A stretch of DNA of 45,477 nucleotides from an uncultured Eubacteriales bacterium. GTDB lineage: Bacteria > Bacillota > Clostridia > Oscillospirales > CAG-272. The stretch is taken from contig CAKSPO010000014.1 of assembly GCA_934481515.1 (NCBI GenBank), positions 1 through 45,477 on the forward strand, read 5' to 3'. Every line of letters begins with the position of its first letter. The first letter of the stretch is position 1. The notes beneath the pieces are model-generated. The model saw nothing but the letters and a program-made list of their open reading frames with translations, ran no database searches and had not been told where the DNA came from. The position numbers and the translations under genes are program-made. Below are positions 1 through 11,700 of the stretch, piece by piece.

Positions 1-202
1 CAAAACGGCTGTACAGATTCCAGTCGATTCGGCGGATGTCATCGCCCAGCATGTACTCTCTGTAATCCGCAAACTCCACGGTCTGTCCGTAGGTGCTGAC
101 CAGATGCTTGCCGCCGAAGAATCCGCCGAGATCCTTGCGCAGATTAAATGCAAGTGCCTCCAACCGACTGAAAAATTCGTCGTTTAAGTAGGAATCTTTC
201 AT
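1..202 (-). CDS. DUF58 domain protein, N-terminal fragment
   Basis: The reading frame begins at the ATG at 200-202 and runs off the left edge of the window, so only about 67 residues are visible. They include the segments GGKHLVSTYGQTVEF, ADYREYMLGDDIRRIDWN and LYSRF, which are typical of the beginning of the DUF58 domain (the GxH..G..D(Y/F)REY..GDD.R.IDW signature). Such proteins commonly follow a MoxR ATPase and often carry a von Willebrand A-like fold. The start codon overlaps the stop of the upstream MoxR gene (ATGA, 199-202 on the minus strand), which implies translational coupling. The partner relation to MoxR is known for the family; the target of the pair is unknown here. Confidence 0.88.
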   Translation of the reverse strand, partial: MKDSYLNDEFFSRLEALAFNLRKDLGGFFGGKHLVSTYGQTVEFADYREYMLGDDIRRIDWNLYSRF

Positions 203-1248
203 TTGTTTTTCTTATTTGCTCCTGCGTGGTTTGGGTTCGAAACTTCATTTCCGAGACGGACATTGCACTTCTTTGCCACTTCGGTGAGAATCATTCCGAT
301 GACCGTATCGGGAGAAACCCGTTCCGCAATTGCTTCGAAGTTCATCTTCATACGGTGACGGAGTACCGGATATGCCAGAGAAGCAATATCGGAATAGGAA
401 ACATTGAATCTGCCGTTCATCAGCGCCTTGACCTTTGCCGCCGAAATCAGCGCCTGACCTCCACGCGGAGAAGAACCGAGACGCACATATTTCTTTGCCG
501 TCTCGGACGCGCACTCACTGTCCGGATGTGTTGCAGAAATCAATGTCATGGCAAAGTTCAGCACTTCGTCCGCTACGGGAATCTGATTTGCGGTCTCCCG
601 CATCTTCAGAAGCTGCTCTGCGTTGCATGCCTCGTTTGCAACCTCACCCATGGTATTCTGCGTCATGGTTACAATCCCCTTCAGCTCCTCCAGGGACGGG
701 TTATTCACCACCAGCTTGAACATGAAACGGTCCATCTGTGCTTCCGGCAAAGGATAGGTGCCGTCCTGCTCGATCGGGTTCTGGGTTGCCAGAACAAAGA
801 ACGGCTCGTTCATTTTTCTGGAAACGCCCATGACCGTAACAGTGTGCTCCTGCATGGCTTCCAGCAACGCGGACTGGGTCTTCGGCGTTGCACGGTTGAT
901 TTCGTCTGCCAGAATCAGGTTGGCAAAAATCGGACCCGGCTCAAAGCGGAAGACGGAGTTGCCTTTCTCGTCCTTTGTGATGATGTTGGTACCCGTCACG
1001 TCGGCAGGCATCAGGTCGGGGGTGAACTGAATCCGGGAGAACGGAAGGTTGAAAACACGGCTGAGTGTTCTCACAAGACGGGTCTTTCCGACACCGGGCA
1101 CGCCCTCCAGCAAAACATTTCCTCCGGCGATCAGCGCAATGATGGTGTTCTCGACAACCTCCGACTGACCGATCATATCCTTGCCGGTTTCTTCAAAAAT
1201 CCGGCTGCACTGTACGCTGAACTGCTTGATGCTCTCTTCTGTAACCAT
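199..1248 (-). CDS. MoxR-family AAA+ ATPase
   Basis: A 349-residue AAA+ ATPase of the MoxR family. It has Walker A GVPGVGKTRL, Walker B LILADEINRATPKTQ with the MoxR-type ALLEAMQE that follows, sensor motif FVLATQNPIEQDGTYPLPEAQ, and the arginine-finger region MDRFMFKL. The length is usual for the family. MoxR ATPases act as chaperone-like machines that help mature or insert the protein complexes encoded beside them. I chose the ATG at 1246-1248 (protein begins MVTEESIKQ). The longer frame would start at 1311 inside the loop of a strong hairpin and would add a lysine-rich tail unlike the family. The gene sits between a membrane protein with an InlB-type repeat and a DUF58 gene, so it probably acts on the cell envelope. 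Confidence 0.93.
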   Translation of the reverse strand: MVTEESIKQFSVQCSRIFEETGKDMIGQSEVVENTIIALIAGGNVLLEGVPGVGKTRLVRTLSRVFNLPFSRIQFTPDLMPADVTGTNIITKDEKGNSVFRFEPGPIFANLILADEINRATPKTQSALLEAMQEHTVTVMGVSRKMNEPFFVLATQNPIEQDGTYPLPEAQMDRFMFKLVVNNPSLEELKGIVTMTQNTMGEVANEACNAEQLLKMRETANQIPVADEVLNFAMTLISATHPDSECASETAKKYVRLGSSPRGGQALISAAKVKALMNGRFNVSYSDIASLAYPVLRHRMKMNFEAIAERVSPDTVIGMILTEVAKKCNVRLGNEVSNPNHAGANKKNK

Positions 1249-1292
1249 TTTTTGTTTCTCTTTCTTATTTTGTTTCTTGTTTTCTTGATGAA

Positions 1293-1327
1293 CTTCCGAA
1301 CCGGGAAACAAGTTCCCGGTTCGGAAG
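1293..1327 (-). other. 15-bp perfect hairpin between the membrane protein gene and moxR
   Basis: CTTCCGAACCGGGAA and its exact reverse complement are separated by 5 bases. The hairpin lies 14 bases after the stop of the upstream gene and about 45 bases before the moxR start. No uridine run follows it on the minus strand (next bases are TTCATCAAGAAAAC), so a simple terminator is less likely than an RNA-processing or stability element that sets relative expression within the operon. Confidence 0.7.
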
Positions 1328-1341
1328 CAGAATTGCCTGAA

Positions 1342-2421
1342 TTATTTCTGAATGTTGTGGAAGTAGTCTCCGATGACGCCCTTCTCGTCTCCGGACAGAT
1401 TGTTGCCGGAGTTCATGGAATCCTGCGCGTCGGAAAGGCTTCCGCCGTACTCGTCGCCGTAATAGGTGGAGCCGTCAATGACCTGGTTGGAGGCAGAGCT
1501 TGCGCCGCTTCCGGCACCGTCGCCCTGTCCGTCACCACTACCGTTCGGATCGCCGCTGGGCTCACCGGGCTGCGAATTGTCGCCATTGCCCTTGCCACCG
1601 CCGGGATTGTCCTCGGCCTTCTCTTCGTCTGTCGTATCGCCTTCTTCATCGGAAGCGATCTCCGCAAACACAGCGCTTACCTCAACATCCTTTTTCACAT
1701 CAACATCTGTACGGGTGGCATCCTCATAGCCGTCCGTCCAGCCGATGAAAACGTAGCCGTTCTCGGCAACCGCCTGCACCGTCTTTCCGGCTTCTCCGCC
1801 CTTGACGGTCTGCTTCAGCTCACCGTCCACTCTGCCGCCGACATTGTCCTTGACACCGTAGGTCAGGTGGAACGTATTTGCGAGTGCTTCCCCTTCCGCC
1901 TGCTTTTCGCGGATCAGATCCAGAAGGGATTTATCCGAAACGGCGGACGCTGTGGTTGCGCCCGCGCCGAGCACAAAGGTCACACAGCAAGCCACCACCA
2001 TGGAAGCGGAAACGGCAATCTTGAGGAGAGACTCATTGACGCTCTTGAGTGCGTTCATTGCGTCCTCTCTCTGGCGGCGCGCCATATAGGAATCATCATT
2101 TTCGAACTGTGTCATGGTCAGGATTCTTTCTTCCAGTCCCAGCATATCGACGCGGGAAGCGACCTGACGGCGGGAGTTCTTGAACTTGCAGAAGTAGAAC
2201 AGCGGTGTTGCAATCGCGGTTACTGCCGTAAAGGCAAGGATGCAAATCCAAAACAGCTTGATACCGAAAACCCAAAATGCAAGCGCACAGAGAATATCGG
2301 CACCGAACCCTACAGACAAACCGCAAAGTGCGGCTTTCAGCCATCCTTCTTTTGCAAGACGGGATCGGTAATTCTCCAGCAGATCCTGCGGAGTTTCGTT
2401 CTGACTTACTTTCTTACGCAT
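1342..2421 (-). CDS. Membrane protein with InlB-type repeat and Gly/Asp-rich tail
   Basis: I do not recognise a named family for the whole 359-residue protein. Hydrophobic segments at about 28-50, 53-77 and 136-158 predict three membrane helices. After them comes one unit resembling the InlB B-repeat (Listeria-Bacteroides repeat), with the hallmark pattern ENGYVFIGWTDG then VEVSAVF near residues 195-245, and then an acidic, Gly/Ser/Pro-rich low-complexity tail of about 110 residues. The start is set by AAGGAGG seven to eight bases before the ATG at 2419-2421; a frame extending to 2457 would ignore this site. It is the first gene of an operon with MoxR and DUF58. By analogy with other MoxR operons it may be a client of, or a surface-facing partner in, that assembly; this is inference. 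Confidence 0.8.
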   Translation of the reverse strand: MRKKVSQNETPQDLLENYRSRLAKEGWLKAALCGLSVGFGADILCALAFWVFGIKLFWICILAFTAVTAIATPLFYFCKFKNSRRQVASRVDMLGLEERILTMTQFENDDSYMARRQREDAMNALKSVNESLLKIAVSASMVVACCVTFVLGAGATTASAVSDKSLLDLIREKQAEGEALANTFHLTYGVKDNVGGRVDGELKQTVKGGEAGKTVQAVAENGYVFIGWTDGYEDATRTDVDVKKDVEVSAVFAEIASDEEGDTTDEEKAEDNPGGGKGNGDNSQPGEPSGDPNGSGDGQGDGAGSGASSASNQVIDGSTYYGDEYGGSLSDAQDSMNSGNNLSGDEKGVIGDYFHNIQK

Positions 2422-2481
2422 TTCAATTTCCTCCTTAGAAAATATTGTATTCGACACACAGAAGAACTTTTTGCAGTTATC

Positions 2482-2506
2482 ATCTATTATATGTAGAATA
2501 ATAGAT
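2482..2506 (-). other. Hairpin at the 5' end of the membrane protein-moxR transcript
   Basis: ATCTATTAT and its exact complement flank a 7-base spacer just downstream of the -10 box, so the predicted transcript would begin in or next to this AT-only stem. It may protect the RNA 5' end or serve as an operator. Confidence 0.45.
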
Positions 2507-2508
2507 AG

Positions 2509-2537
2509 ATTATATCATCTTCCTGTTGGTTTGTAAA
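2509..2537 (-). promoter_or_regulatory. Sigma-A promoter for the membrane protein-moxR-DUF58 operon
   Basis: Read on the minus strand, TTTACA (2532-2537) and TATAAT (2509-2514) are separated by 17 bases. The predicted start lies about 80 bases before the AAGGAGG ribosome binding site. Confidence 0.7.
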
Positions 2538-2656
2538 GAGCATTTTTGCATAAAAATGTAAACAATTTTGCAAAAATCATCACGGAACAAACAAAAAGCA
2601 CAAAAAAAGCGGCTTTCTCCGACAGAACGCGGCGCGAACGCTTCATTTATAAAATT

Positions 2657-2683
2657 CCCCGGTGCCAGTATGTGACACCGGGG
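2657..2683 (-). terminator. Terminator of the giant lipoprotein gene
   Basis: CCCCGGTG and CACCGGGG pair across a short loop 44 bases after the stop of the lipoprotein gene. On the minus strand the stem is followed by AATTTTATAAA, a weak uridine tract. Confidence 0.65.
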
Positions 2684-2726
2684 TAGGTCAATGATAAAAC
2701 TGTTTTTGACGGATCAAGTCCTCGGA

Positions 2727-5700
2727 TTACTTGTTTTCCTCGGGATCATAGTTCCACTCGATGTTCGCCTCGCAATCGTTGTTCCAAGTAGTGGCAAAGA
2801 CCGCGGAATCTTCTTCCGAGCACATGAATTTGATGGTCTGATTTGCCGTCCAGCCCTTGAACGCGCCGTTGTTGATTGTGGATACCGCCATCGGAATGAT
2901 GATCTCCTTGATGGACGTGCAGTCCGCAAAGGCAGAAGCGCCGATGTTGGTGATTGTAGAGGCGAGCGTCACAGACTTCAGATTCTCGCAACCGCTGAAC
3001 ATCGAACCGGTGAGCAGTGCGCAACCCTCCGCGAAGACTACCTTCTCCAGTCTCTTGCAATCCTTGAACGGAGAAGAATTGAAGGAAGTGAGTGTTGCGG
3101 GCACCGTCAGCGTCTTAATGCCGCTGTTGGTGAAAGCGTTTGCTCCGAGCGTTCTGACGGACGCAGGAATCGTAATGCCTTCCAGTGCAACGCAGTTCTT
3201 AAAAGTCTCTTTCGGGATCTCCACGAGCGAGTTGGAAAGCGTGACGGAAATCAGGTTTTCGCAATCCGTGAAGACCTGATCGCCAAGCTTCGTGACGGTA
3301 TCGGGCATCACAATGGATTCCAGACCGGAGCGGATGAATGCCTGATAGCCGATTGTTTCCAGCTGGCTTCCTTCCGCAAAGGTCACGGTCTTGAGTGCCG
3401 TACAATCTCTGAATGCATAGCCGCCGATTTCGGTCACCGTCGAAGGAATCACGATGGTTTCCAGTGCGGTGCATCCGTCAAAGGCACTGCCGTTGATGCA
3501 CTCCAGGCCCTCATTCAGAATGACGGTCTTCAGGGACTTACAATCCTTGAAGGTTTGGGCGTTGCTCATATTGACCGAGCTTGCCGTTACGTAAAGGCTT
3601 CTCAGACCCGCCGGAATCGTAATGGATTCCAGTCCGGAGGCTTCAAATACGTTGGCTCCCATGACCTTCACGGTTTCGGGAATGGTAAAGCTCTTCAGTG
3701 CCTCGCAGCCCTGGAATGCATAGCTGTTGAGCGCTACCAGCTCACCAAGGAAGGTGACGGAGGACAGCTGCTTGCAGTTCCGGAAGGTAAACGATGAAAT
3801 GTAATCCGTGTCGCCGAGTCTTACGATGCCGGCAGGGAGTACGATCGACTGAATTGCGGTTCCCTCAAATGCATATCTGCCGAGGCTTACCAGCTGAGAG
3901 TCTTCCTCAAAGGTGATGGAAGCAAGCTTCTCGCTGTTGGAGAATGCGTCCTCACCGATGGTGGTTACGCTTGCGGGGATTACGATGGAGGTGATAGAGG
4001 ATTTCTCAAATGCGCCCTTTCCGATCTCGGTCACCGTCGGAGGAATGATGACGGACTTGACCTTGGAGTACTTGAACGCATACGGCTCGATCTTTGTCGT
4101 GCTTGCAGGAAGAATCACCTGCGTAATGCCGTCCAGACCGTTGAGTGCGTATCCGCCGAGGGTCACGCCCTCCGGAACAGTCAGGACACCGGTCAGTCCG
4201 CCGGGCAGTGCGATGATCTTGGAAACACCGCCGGAAACCTCTACCAAAGCGCCGATATTGACGGAATACTTGGTGTTGCCCGCCTCCACATTGAAGGTGG
4301 CAAGGTTGCTGCAGCAACCGAAAGCGTTGTCGCCGATCTTGGTGCATCCCTTCGGAATGGTGATGCTCTCCAGTCCGGAATCGAGGAACGCATCCACACC
4401 GATGGTACCGAGCGTTGCGGGCAGAGTTACGGACTTGAGTGCCTTGGTTCCGATGAAGGCACCGGTACCGATTTCGGTCACCTTGTTGAAGGTGACGGTC
4501 TCCAGTGCGCTGTCATAACGGAAGGCGTAGTTCGGAATCTTTGCAATACGGTCCGGAAGAGCAATGGAGGTCAATGCCGTGCAGTTTTCGAACACGTAGG
4601 TACCGAGCGTCAGGGAAGCCGTTCCGGCTTCGAAGTTCACGGTTGCAAGATTTGCACAGCTGTTGAATGCATAGTTGTCGATCTTGGTGGTTCCCTTCGG
4701 AATGGTCACAGACTCAATCGCAGAATTGCGGAATGCATAAGTTCCGATCACAAGGGATCCGGAGGAGTTGATGGCCACCGACTTCAGCGCCGTGCAACCG
4801 TCAAAGGCATAGTTGCCGATGATGGTGGTCGATGCGGGAATCTCGATGGATTCCAGCGCGGTGCAACCCTGGAAGACGTAACCGCAGATGACACCCAGCT
4901 TGCCCTTGAATTCCACGCTCTTCAGACTCGTGCAGTCGAGGAACTGCTTTCCGCTGGAGCTTACCGTGGAAGAATAGGAAGAACCGTAACCGAACTTGGT
5001 GAAGCTTGCGGGCAGGACAATGGACTCCAGTCCGCTGTTGGCAAAGCATTTGTCACCGATCTTGGTCACCTTGGAGTTTTCACCGAAGTTGACGCTCTTG
5101 AGGGTGGTGCAGTTGATGAAGCACTCCGTTCCGATCGTCTCGACACTGTCCGGAATATCAATGGATTCCAGCGCAGTGCAACCCTTGAACATCTGCTTTG
5201 CAAGGAAGGTGGTCTTGGAGCCGAAGGTCACGCTCTTCAGATTGACACAATCCTGGAACAGGGTGTTGGAGGTGGTTACGTTCGGCTTTTTCACCGTTGT
5301 GAAGGTGGTCACGCCCTCCGGGAAGGTGATGCTCTCAATACCGGATGCCTTGAAGGTGGAGGAACCGACCGTAGTCAGCTTGGAGCCTTCCTCAAAGATG
5401 ACCGACCTCAGAGAAGTGCAGCCTGCGAAATCGCTGTTGCCGAGCGTGGTGACGCTTGCCGGAACCGTAAAGGTTTCAATCAGCGGGCTGTTTTCAATCA
5501 GATAGGTACCAAAGGTCTTGATCTGCGTTCCCTCTTCGAAGGTGAAGGAGGTGAGCGCCGGGTTGTTGGAGAACGAGTTATTTCCGAGAGAAGTTACAGA
5601 ACTCGGAATTTCGATGGTCGGAATGCACTGGTACTTGAACGCGACGTTTCCGATGGTGGTGAGCGCAGTGGAACCGTCTGCTTCTCTCTCAAAGGTCAGA

Positions 5701-8700
5701 GAAGTGATTGTTCCGGCTTTGCTTCTGCCCTCAAATGCATAGTTATCAATCGTCTTGACCGTTGCGGGAATCGACACGCTTCTGAGTGCCGTGTAGCCGA
5801 ACGCATCCTGACCGATGCTTGTGACACCGTAAGGAATGACAATCGACTCCAGCGCCGAGCAGTAGTAGAACATATTCTTGGGAATTTCCGTCATGTTCGC
5901 CGGAAGCGTTACTTTCTTCAGTGCCGTGCAGCTCTTGAAGAGGTTGGTTCCGTACGAATCCTTCTGCGTCAGCTGGCTGGGCTTGTCGGTGGAGTGGCGG
6001 AAAAGAACCGTCTCCAGAGACGTGCAGCCTTCAAACGCGTTGTTTCCGATGGACTGCATCGAGCGCGGGATTTCCAGTCCGGTGATACCGAGCTGACCCT
6101 TGAATACGTTGCTTCCGATGGAAGTGATTCCTTCGGGAATGACGTACTCGCCGGCAGGAAGCTGTCCGCAGATGTACTTATAGGCGGTACCATCCTTATT
6201 GTAAAGGATCGGGCTGCCGGGCTTGGAGGAGAAGTTTTCGCTCTCCGCGTCCACCACGAAGTTACGGATGCTGAAGCATTCCGCAAACGCGGTGCCGATC
6301 TCGCCGACGGACTTGGAAAGTCCGATCGTCTCCAGATTCCGGCAGGAGCTGAAGATGGCGTTGCCAAGGCTCAGCATCTTGCCACCCTCCAGTGTCGGGA
6401 AGGTGAAGCTTGCAATGGCGGTCTTGGAGAATGCCCAGTTGTCGATGCTGATTACGCTCGAATAGCTCTTGCCGTCCTTTTCATAGGTGGCAAAGGTAAT
6501 CTTGGAAAGCTTCAGGCAGTTGTCAAAAGTTCTTATACCAATGGTCTTGACCGTTGCGGGAATGGTCACGGAGGTCAGTCCGTTGCATCCCTGGAACATA
6601 TAGTTGCTGAGTGCCTCAACACCCTCCGGCAGAACCACGCTCGTGATGGCGGTGTAAGCAAAGAGGCTGTTGCCGAATTCCGGGTTTGCGCCCTTTTCAA
6701 AAGAAATCTTTGCAAGATCCGTGCAACGGTTGAATACGGAAGCTCCAAACTTTCCGACTGCCGCCGGGATGGTAATCTCCTTCAGACCCGCATATCCGAA
6801 GGCGTTGTTTCCGATGCTGTAGGTCACATCCGGATCCGTCGAGGACGGAAGCGTGATAGAGGTCAGCGATTCGCAGTAATAGAACGCAGACGCACCGATG
6901 GAGAAGGTCTTGCCGTTGTCCGAAAGGGTGGTTCCGGGGGCAAAGGTCACGGAGGTCAGATATCTTGCATTCTGGAATGCGTAATCGTGAATTTCCTTCA
7001 GCGTGGAAGGCAGGGAAATACGCTCAAACAGCGGAATATAATACTCACCGTACTGACCGGAAACCAGTCCGCCGAACGCATATTTACCGATGACGGTCAA
7101 CCGTTCGGGAAGAACGATCTCCTTGAGGTTGTTGCAGGAGTAGAACGGAGAATCATAGTAGGAACGGGCATCCGCGATAACCAGATCCACAGGATCCTGA
7201 CCCGCCGGCGTTGCGGTGAAGGTCAGCGTCTTCAGGTTGGAGCATCCGGAGAACGCCCTGCTTCCGATGGTTGCAACCGTGCTCGGAATAACAACCTCCT
7301 CCAGCGTCTTACAGCCGTAGAACATGGAAGCGGGAATCTCGCCGAGTCCTTCCGGCAGAGCAATCTTTGCGAGCACTGCACAGTTGCCGAACGCCTGATC
7401 GCCGATGGTCAGGGTCTCGCCCTTTTCCAGTGCGCCGAACAGAACCTCTGTTACAACCTTGTTGCTGTTGAATGCGCTTGCGGCAACGCCGGTCACCGTG
7501 CCGGGAACCGTCACCGTGGTGCTGCCTGCCTTATTTTGCGGGCAGAGGAGCAGAGTGGAAATGACGTTCACCGTTTTTTCGGTACCGTCGTCGTTGAGAA
7601 CCTTGTTTCCGTCCTTGTCGAGCACCGGCTTATCGGTTCTCTGATACAGGACGTTATCAATGGTTGCAAAATGGGTGTTGGACTCCGGAACCGTGATCTT
7701 TTCCAGTGCAGAGCAGCCGGAGAACACGGTGAACAGTCCCTTGATGTCCAGATCCATCGTCTCCAGCGACTTCGGAAGAGAAACCTCGGTCATGTAGGAG
7801 CAGTAGGAGAATGCGCCGGCGCCGATGTGCGTGACGCCTTCCGGAATCACCAGCTTGACAATCTTCTTGCAGTTATTGAACGCGTTGGCTCCGATGTCCA
7901 CAAGACGTGCGGGAAGCACAATGTTGTCCATGACGGAGCATCCGTAGAATGCGTCGTTACCGATGGTCAGCTTTTCGGTGCCGCCGTCCACAAAGGTGAT
8001 ATATTCCAGCTTGTTGCAACCGCGGAACGCACCGACACCGATGGTCTTGACGTTCTTACCGACGGTGATGCCGGTCAGTCCGGTCTTGTTCTGGAACACG
8101 CGGTCGCCGATTTCAATAATCGTATCCGGCAGCGTGTAATTGCCGCTGCGGTCGGTCGGATAATAAACCAGCTTGGTTACCGCTTTGTCAAAGAGCACGC
8201 CGTCAATGGCAGTGTAGTTCGGGTTCTTCTCGTCCACCTTTACGTTCTCGATCTTCTGACCGAACACGCCGGTGATTTCAAATTCGGGAACTTCCGGTCC
8301 CAGCTCCACGTGCGTCACGTAGAAGTTGGGCATACCGGTTGCACTGGTCACAGTGGTTCCGAATGCGTTGGTTGCAAAGTCGACAATTATCTTGTCTCCC
8401 TCTGCCGTGGCAGCGCCTGCAGAGTTGACAATAACCTTCGTCAGCTTGGAGGTGGAACCGAACGCATTGGCTTCCATCTTGACCAGACGCTTCGGAAGTG
8501 TGACGGAATACAGTCCGGAGCAGCTGTAGAAAGCGCTCTCACGGATGGTAAGTGCGTAACCCTCTTCGGTCAGGTCGAGCACCTCCATGCCGGAGCAGGA
8601 CTTGAATGCATCCTTCTGAATCTCGGTCACAAAGCCGGGAATCGTGATTTTGGTCAGCTTGTTGCAGCTCTGGAATGCAGCCTCTCCGATGGTCGTGATA

Positions 8701-11700
8701 CCGTTCGGGATGGTGAACTCTCCTGTCATGCCCTTCGGGCAGAAGATGATGGTGTCACCCGCCGCATTGCAGAGCACCTTGCGACCGGTCTCTCCCTTTG
8801 CGGTGAAGCTTCCGCCGGTGCCGGCAATGTCAATGGAGGTCAGTGCCGAGCAGCTGGAAATGGTATTGGTGCCGAAAGCAGTCAGACGTGCGGGAAGCAC
8901 GACGGATTCCAGCTTGGAGCAGGAATAGATTGCCTTGTCCCTGATGGTCAGCGGAACCTCCGCAACTCCGTCGGGAGCTACGAGGAAGGTGATCTTGGTC
9001 AGGTTGGAGCAACTCTGGAATGCGTTTGCGTGAATCTCCGTCACGGTGTGAGGAACGATCACTTCGGTGAACTTGGCGCTCTTGAAGGCACCGGTCGGAA
9101 TCACCGTGGTTCCCTCTTCGATCTCCAAAGCGCCCGTCTTTGCGTACGGATATGCCTTGATCTCCATACCGGTGTACTCATTGTTGTAGTAAAGGACACC
9201 GTCTACCGAATGATAGCGGACATCTTTGGCTCCCTCCACCGGGTAGATGGTGATCTCCCGCAGGTTGGAGCAGCTCTGGAATGCAGAACCGACACCGTTG
9301 ACACCCTCGGAGCCGATCTCAATCAGCTTGATGGTGTTCGGAATCCGGATTTCCGTCAGCGTGCTGCAGGAAACAAATGCGGATGCCTCCACCGTGGTGA
9401 CGGGAAGTCCGTTATAAGTGGTGGGAATGGTGATGGTGGTCAGCTTTCCGATACCGTAGTCACCCTGCGATACGGAATATGCGGTCCCGTTTTCAATCAG
9501 AGAGAACTTCAGGGTCTCTGCAAAATAAGCATACAGGGTAGTATCGGACGGCAGATTCCAGCGGACCAGCGCCTCGCCCTTCTCGTTGGAGTAGCGGATG
9601 CCGGCACCGTTCGGCTCGGAGAACCAACCGACAAAAAGTCTTGTGGGGTCGGTGTGGGTTGCCAGCGGCAGTCTGTTGTAAAGTCCGTAGGTGACCTCTG
9701 TCGTCTTGGGATCTGCGGTTCCTCCCTCGCCGGGAGTCAGAGTAACATTGTATTTCTTTGCGGACCAGCCGGCATAAAGCACGGTGTCGCTGTTGCCCTC
9801 AAAGCGCACGCTGTCATATCTCTTTCCGCCGGAAAGACCTGCGGGAGAAGTGAACCAGCCTGCAAAATCATAGCCGTCGCGGCTGGTTTCGGGCAGGTTG
9901 ATTGCATCGCCGAATGCCACATAAACCGTCTTGGTCTCAGCGCCGCCGCGAGCATCAAACTCTACGCCATAGACCTCGACCGTAATGGTCTTCCATGCGG
10001 ATCCGTCATCGTTCTCGTCAATGAAGCAAACGGAAATCTCGGTGGTTCCGGCTTCCAGGAAGGTTACGGCAAAGCTGCTGTTCTTTCCGTCCACCGTGTA
10101 GGTCTTTGTGCCGACTTTGACACTGTACTTCTTTGCCGTAATGACCGGAGTCCAGCGGAGAACGCCGTTTTCATACACGACGTCACCCATCGTGGCGTAA
10201 TTCACCGATGCGGACTCGGAGTACGGAGAATTGTTGGCAGCATCTGCGGCAACCGCCTGTACGGAAACCGCATAGACGAAGTTGCCAGCGCCGATCATTT
10301 CCTCGGTGATGGTGAAGGTCGCGTCGGTCGTGTCATATACCGTGCCGTTGACGCTTACCTTATACCCGGTTGCACCCTCGACCTTGTTCCAGCGAATGAC
10401 ATTGCCGGAAGCGGTGATACCGGAAGGACGCGCCAGCGTGGTCTTGGTAAAGCTGACCGCCTCGGCAGGAGCGCTGTAGTAGCCGTTGCTGACCGGGGTC
10501 ACCTTCACGGAAATCGCACCTGCATCCAGATCCGAGATGCTGTAGGCGGTTCCGCTGGTCACGTACGCATTCTTCAGAACCTTACCGTCCCTGGAAATCT
10601 CCACATAGTAAGCGGTGGCATTTTCCACCGGGTACCACGTAATTTTTCCGTTGTCGACCGTAATGCCCGTGACGGCATCCAGTCCGAGATAATATGTATA
10701 GGAAGAAACGGAATCCAGATAGCCTTCCGCCTTTGCCGTCACAACGAACACAATACCGTCCTTCGGCATGTCGCAGTTGGCAAAAACATAGTTGGTGGAG
10801 CTTCCGTTGCTGATCGCGGTATGCGTATGGTTTGCATTCGCACATCTGACCGTAATCAGGTAGCTTTGGGCGTTCTCCACAGGATCAAACACCAGAACGC
10901 CGCCCGATACCACGCGGAAATTGGACACGCGAGCCAGTGCTTTGTTCTTATAATATACGGTAGAGGCCTTGCCGTTGCAGGTTACGGTAATGGTGTACTC
11001 TCCCGCCGCCTGGTTGGCAAAGTCAAACGTGAATTCGTTGGTTCCGACATTCTTGTCCTCCAGCACCTTGTCGCCGTTCTTGACGGTAACACGGTAGTTT
11101 GCCGTGGGACCCAGTGCGTTCCAGCTGATTTTTTCCGCGTTGACGGAAACATTGGGAACGCCTGCCGTTTCAAAGACCGCAAACAGAATCGTGTCCTCGG
11201 TCAGCTTCTGACCGGTGTACTGATAGGTCAGCTTATCACCGGACTGGTAATCGCTCACCCACCAACCGACAAACGCAGCGCCCTCCTTTACAGGAGTGGG
11301 AAGCCGGTAAGCAATGCCGTTGACCGTCCGGATCGGATCGTAAACCGCGCCGTCGCAGGCAAAGGAAACCTTATACTCCGGCTGACCGGCAGCATGCTTT
11401 TCAAAACGGGCATACACCGTCGTATCCGCGGTAATAACCGTGGTATCGAAGGTAAATGCGGTTTTGTAGTCCTTGTCGGTGTACCATCCGATGAAGGCAT
11501 AGCCGTCCTTGGACGGGTCCGCCGGCTTTGCGGTGGTATCGCCGTTGAGAACCTTCCGTGCCGCGACCGCGCTTCCGCCGTCCACATCAAAACTGACGGT
11601 GTAGTAGGTTCTCGGCACCAGCCGGTAACTGCCGCCGTTATAGGTCAGTTTCAGGACTCCGTTCTCCAGAGCGGCAGACGCCTGTGTGTTGTCTCCCGTC

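Noticed and set aside
226..2496. 756-residue open frame on the plus strand
   Set aside because: Spans the antisense of moxR and the membrane protein gene; no family similarity.
2727..9400. Regular repeats that might suggest a CRISPR array or tandem DNA repeat
   Set aside because: The period of about 69 bases matches one 23-residue leucine-rich repeat; the units are diverged and stay in frame, so it is protein repetition.
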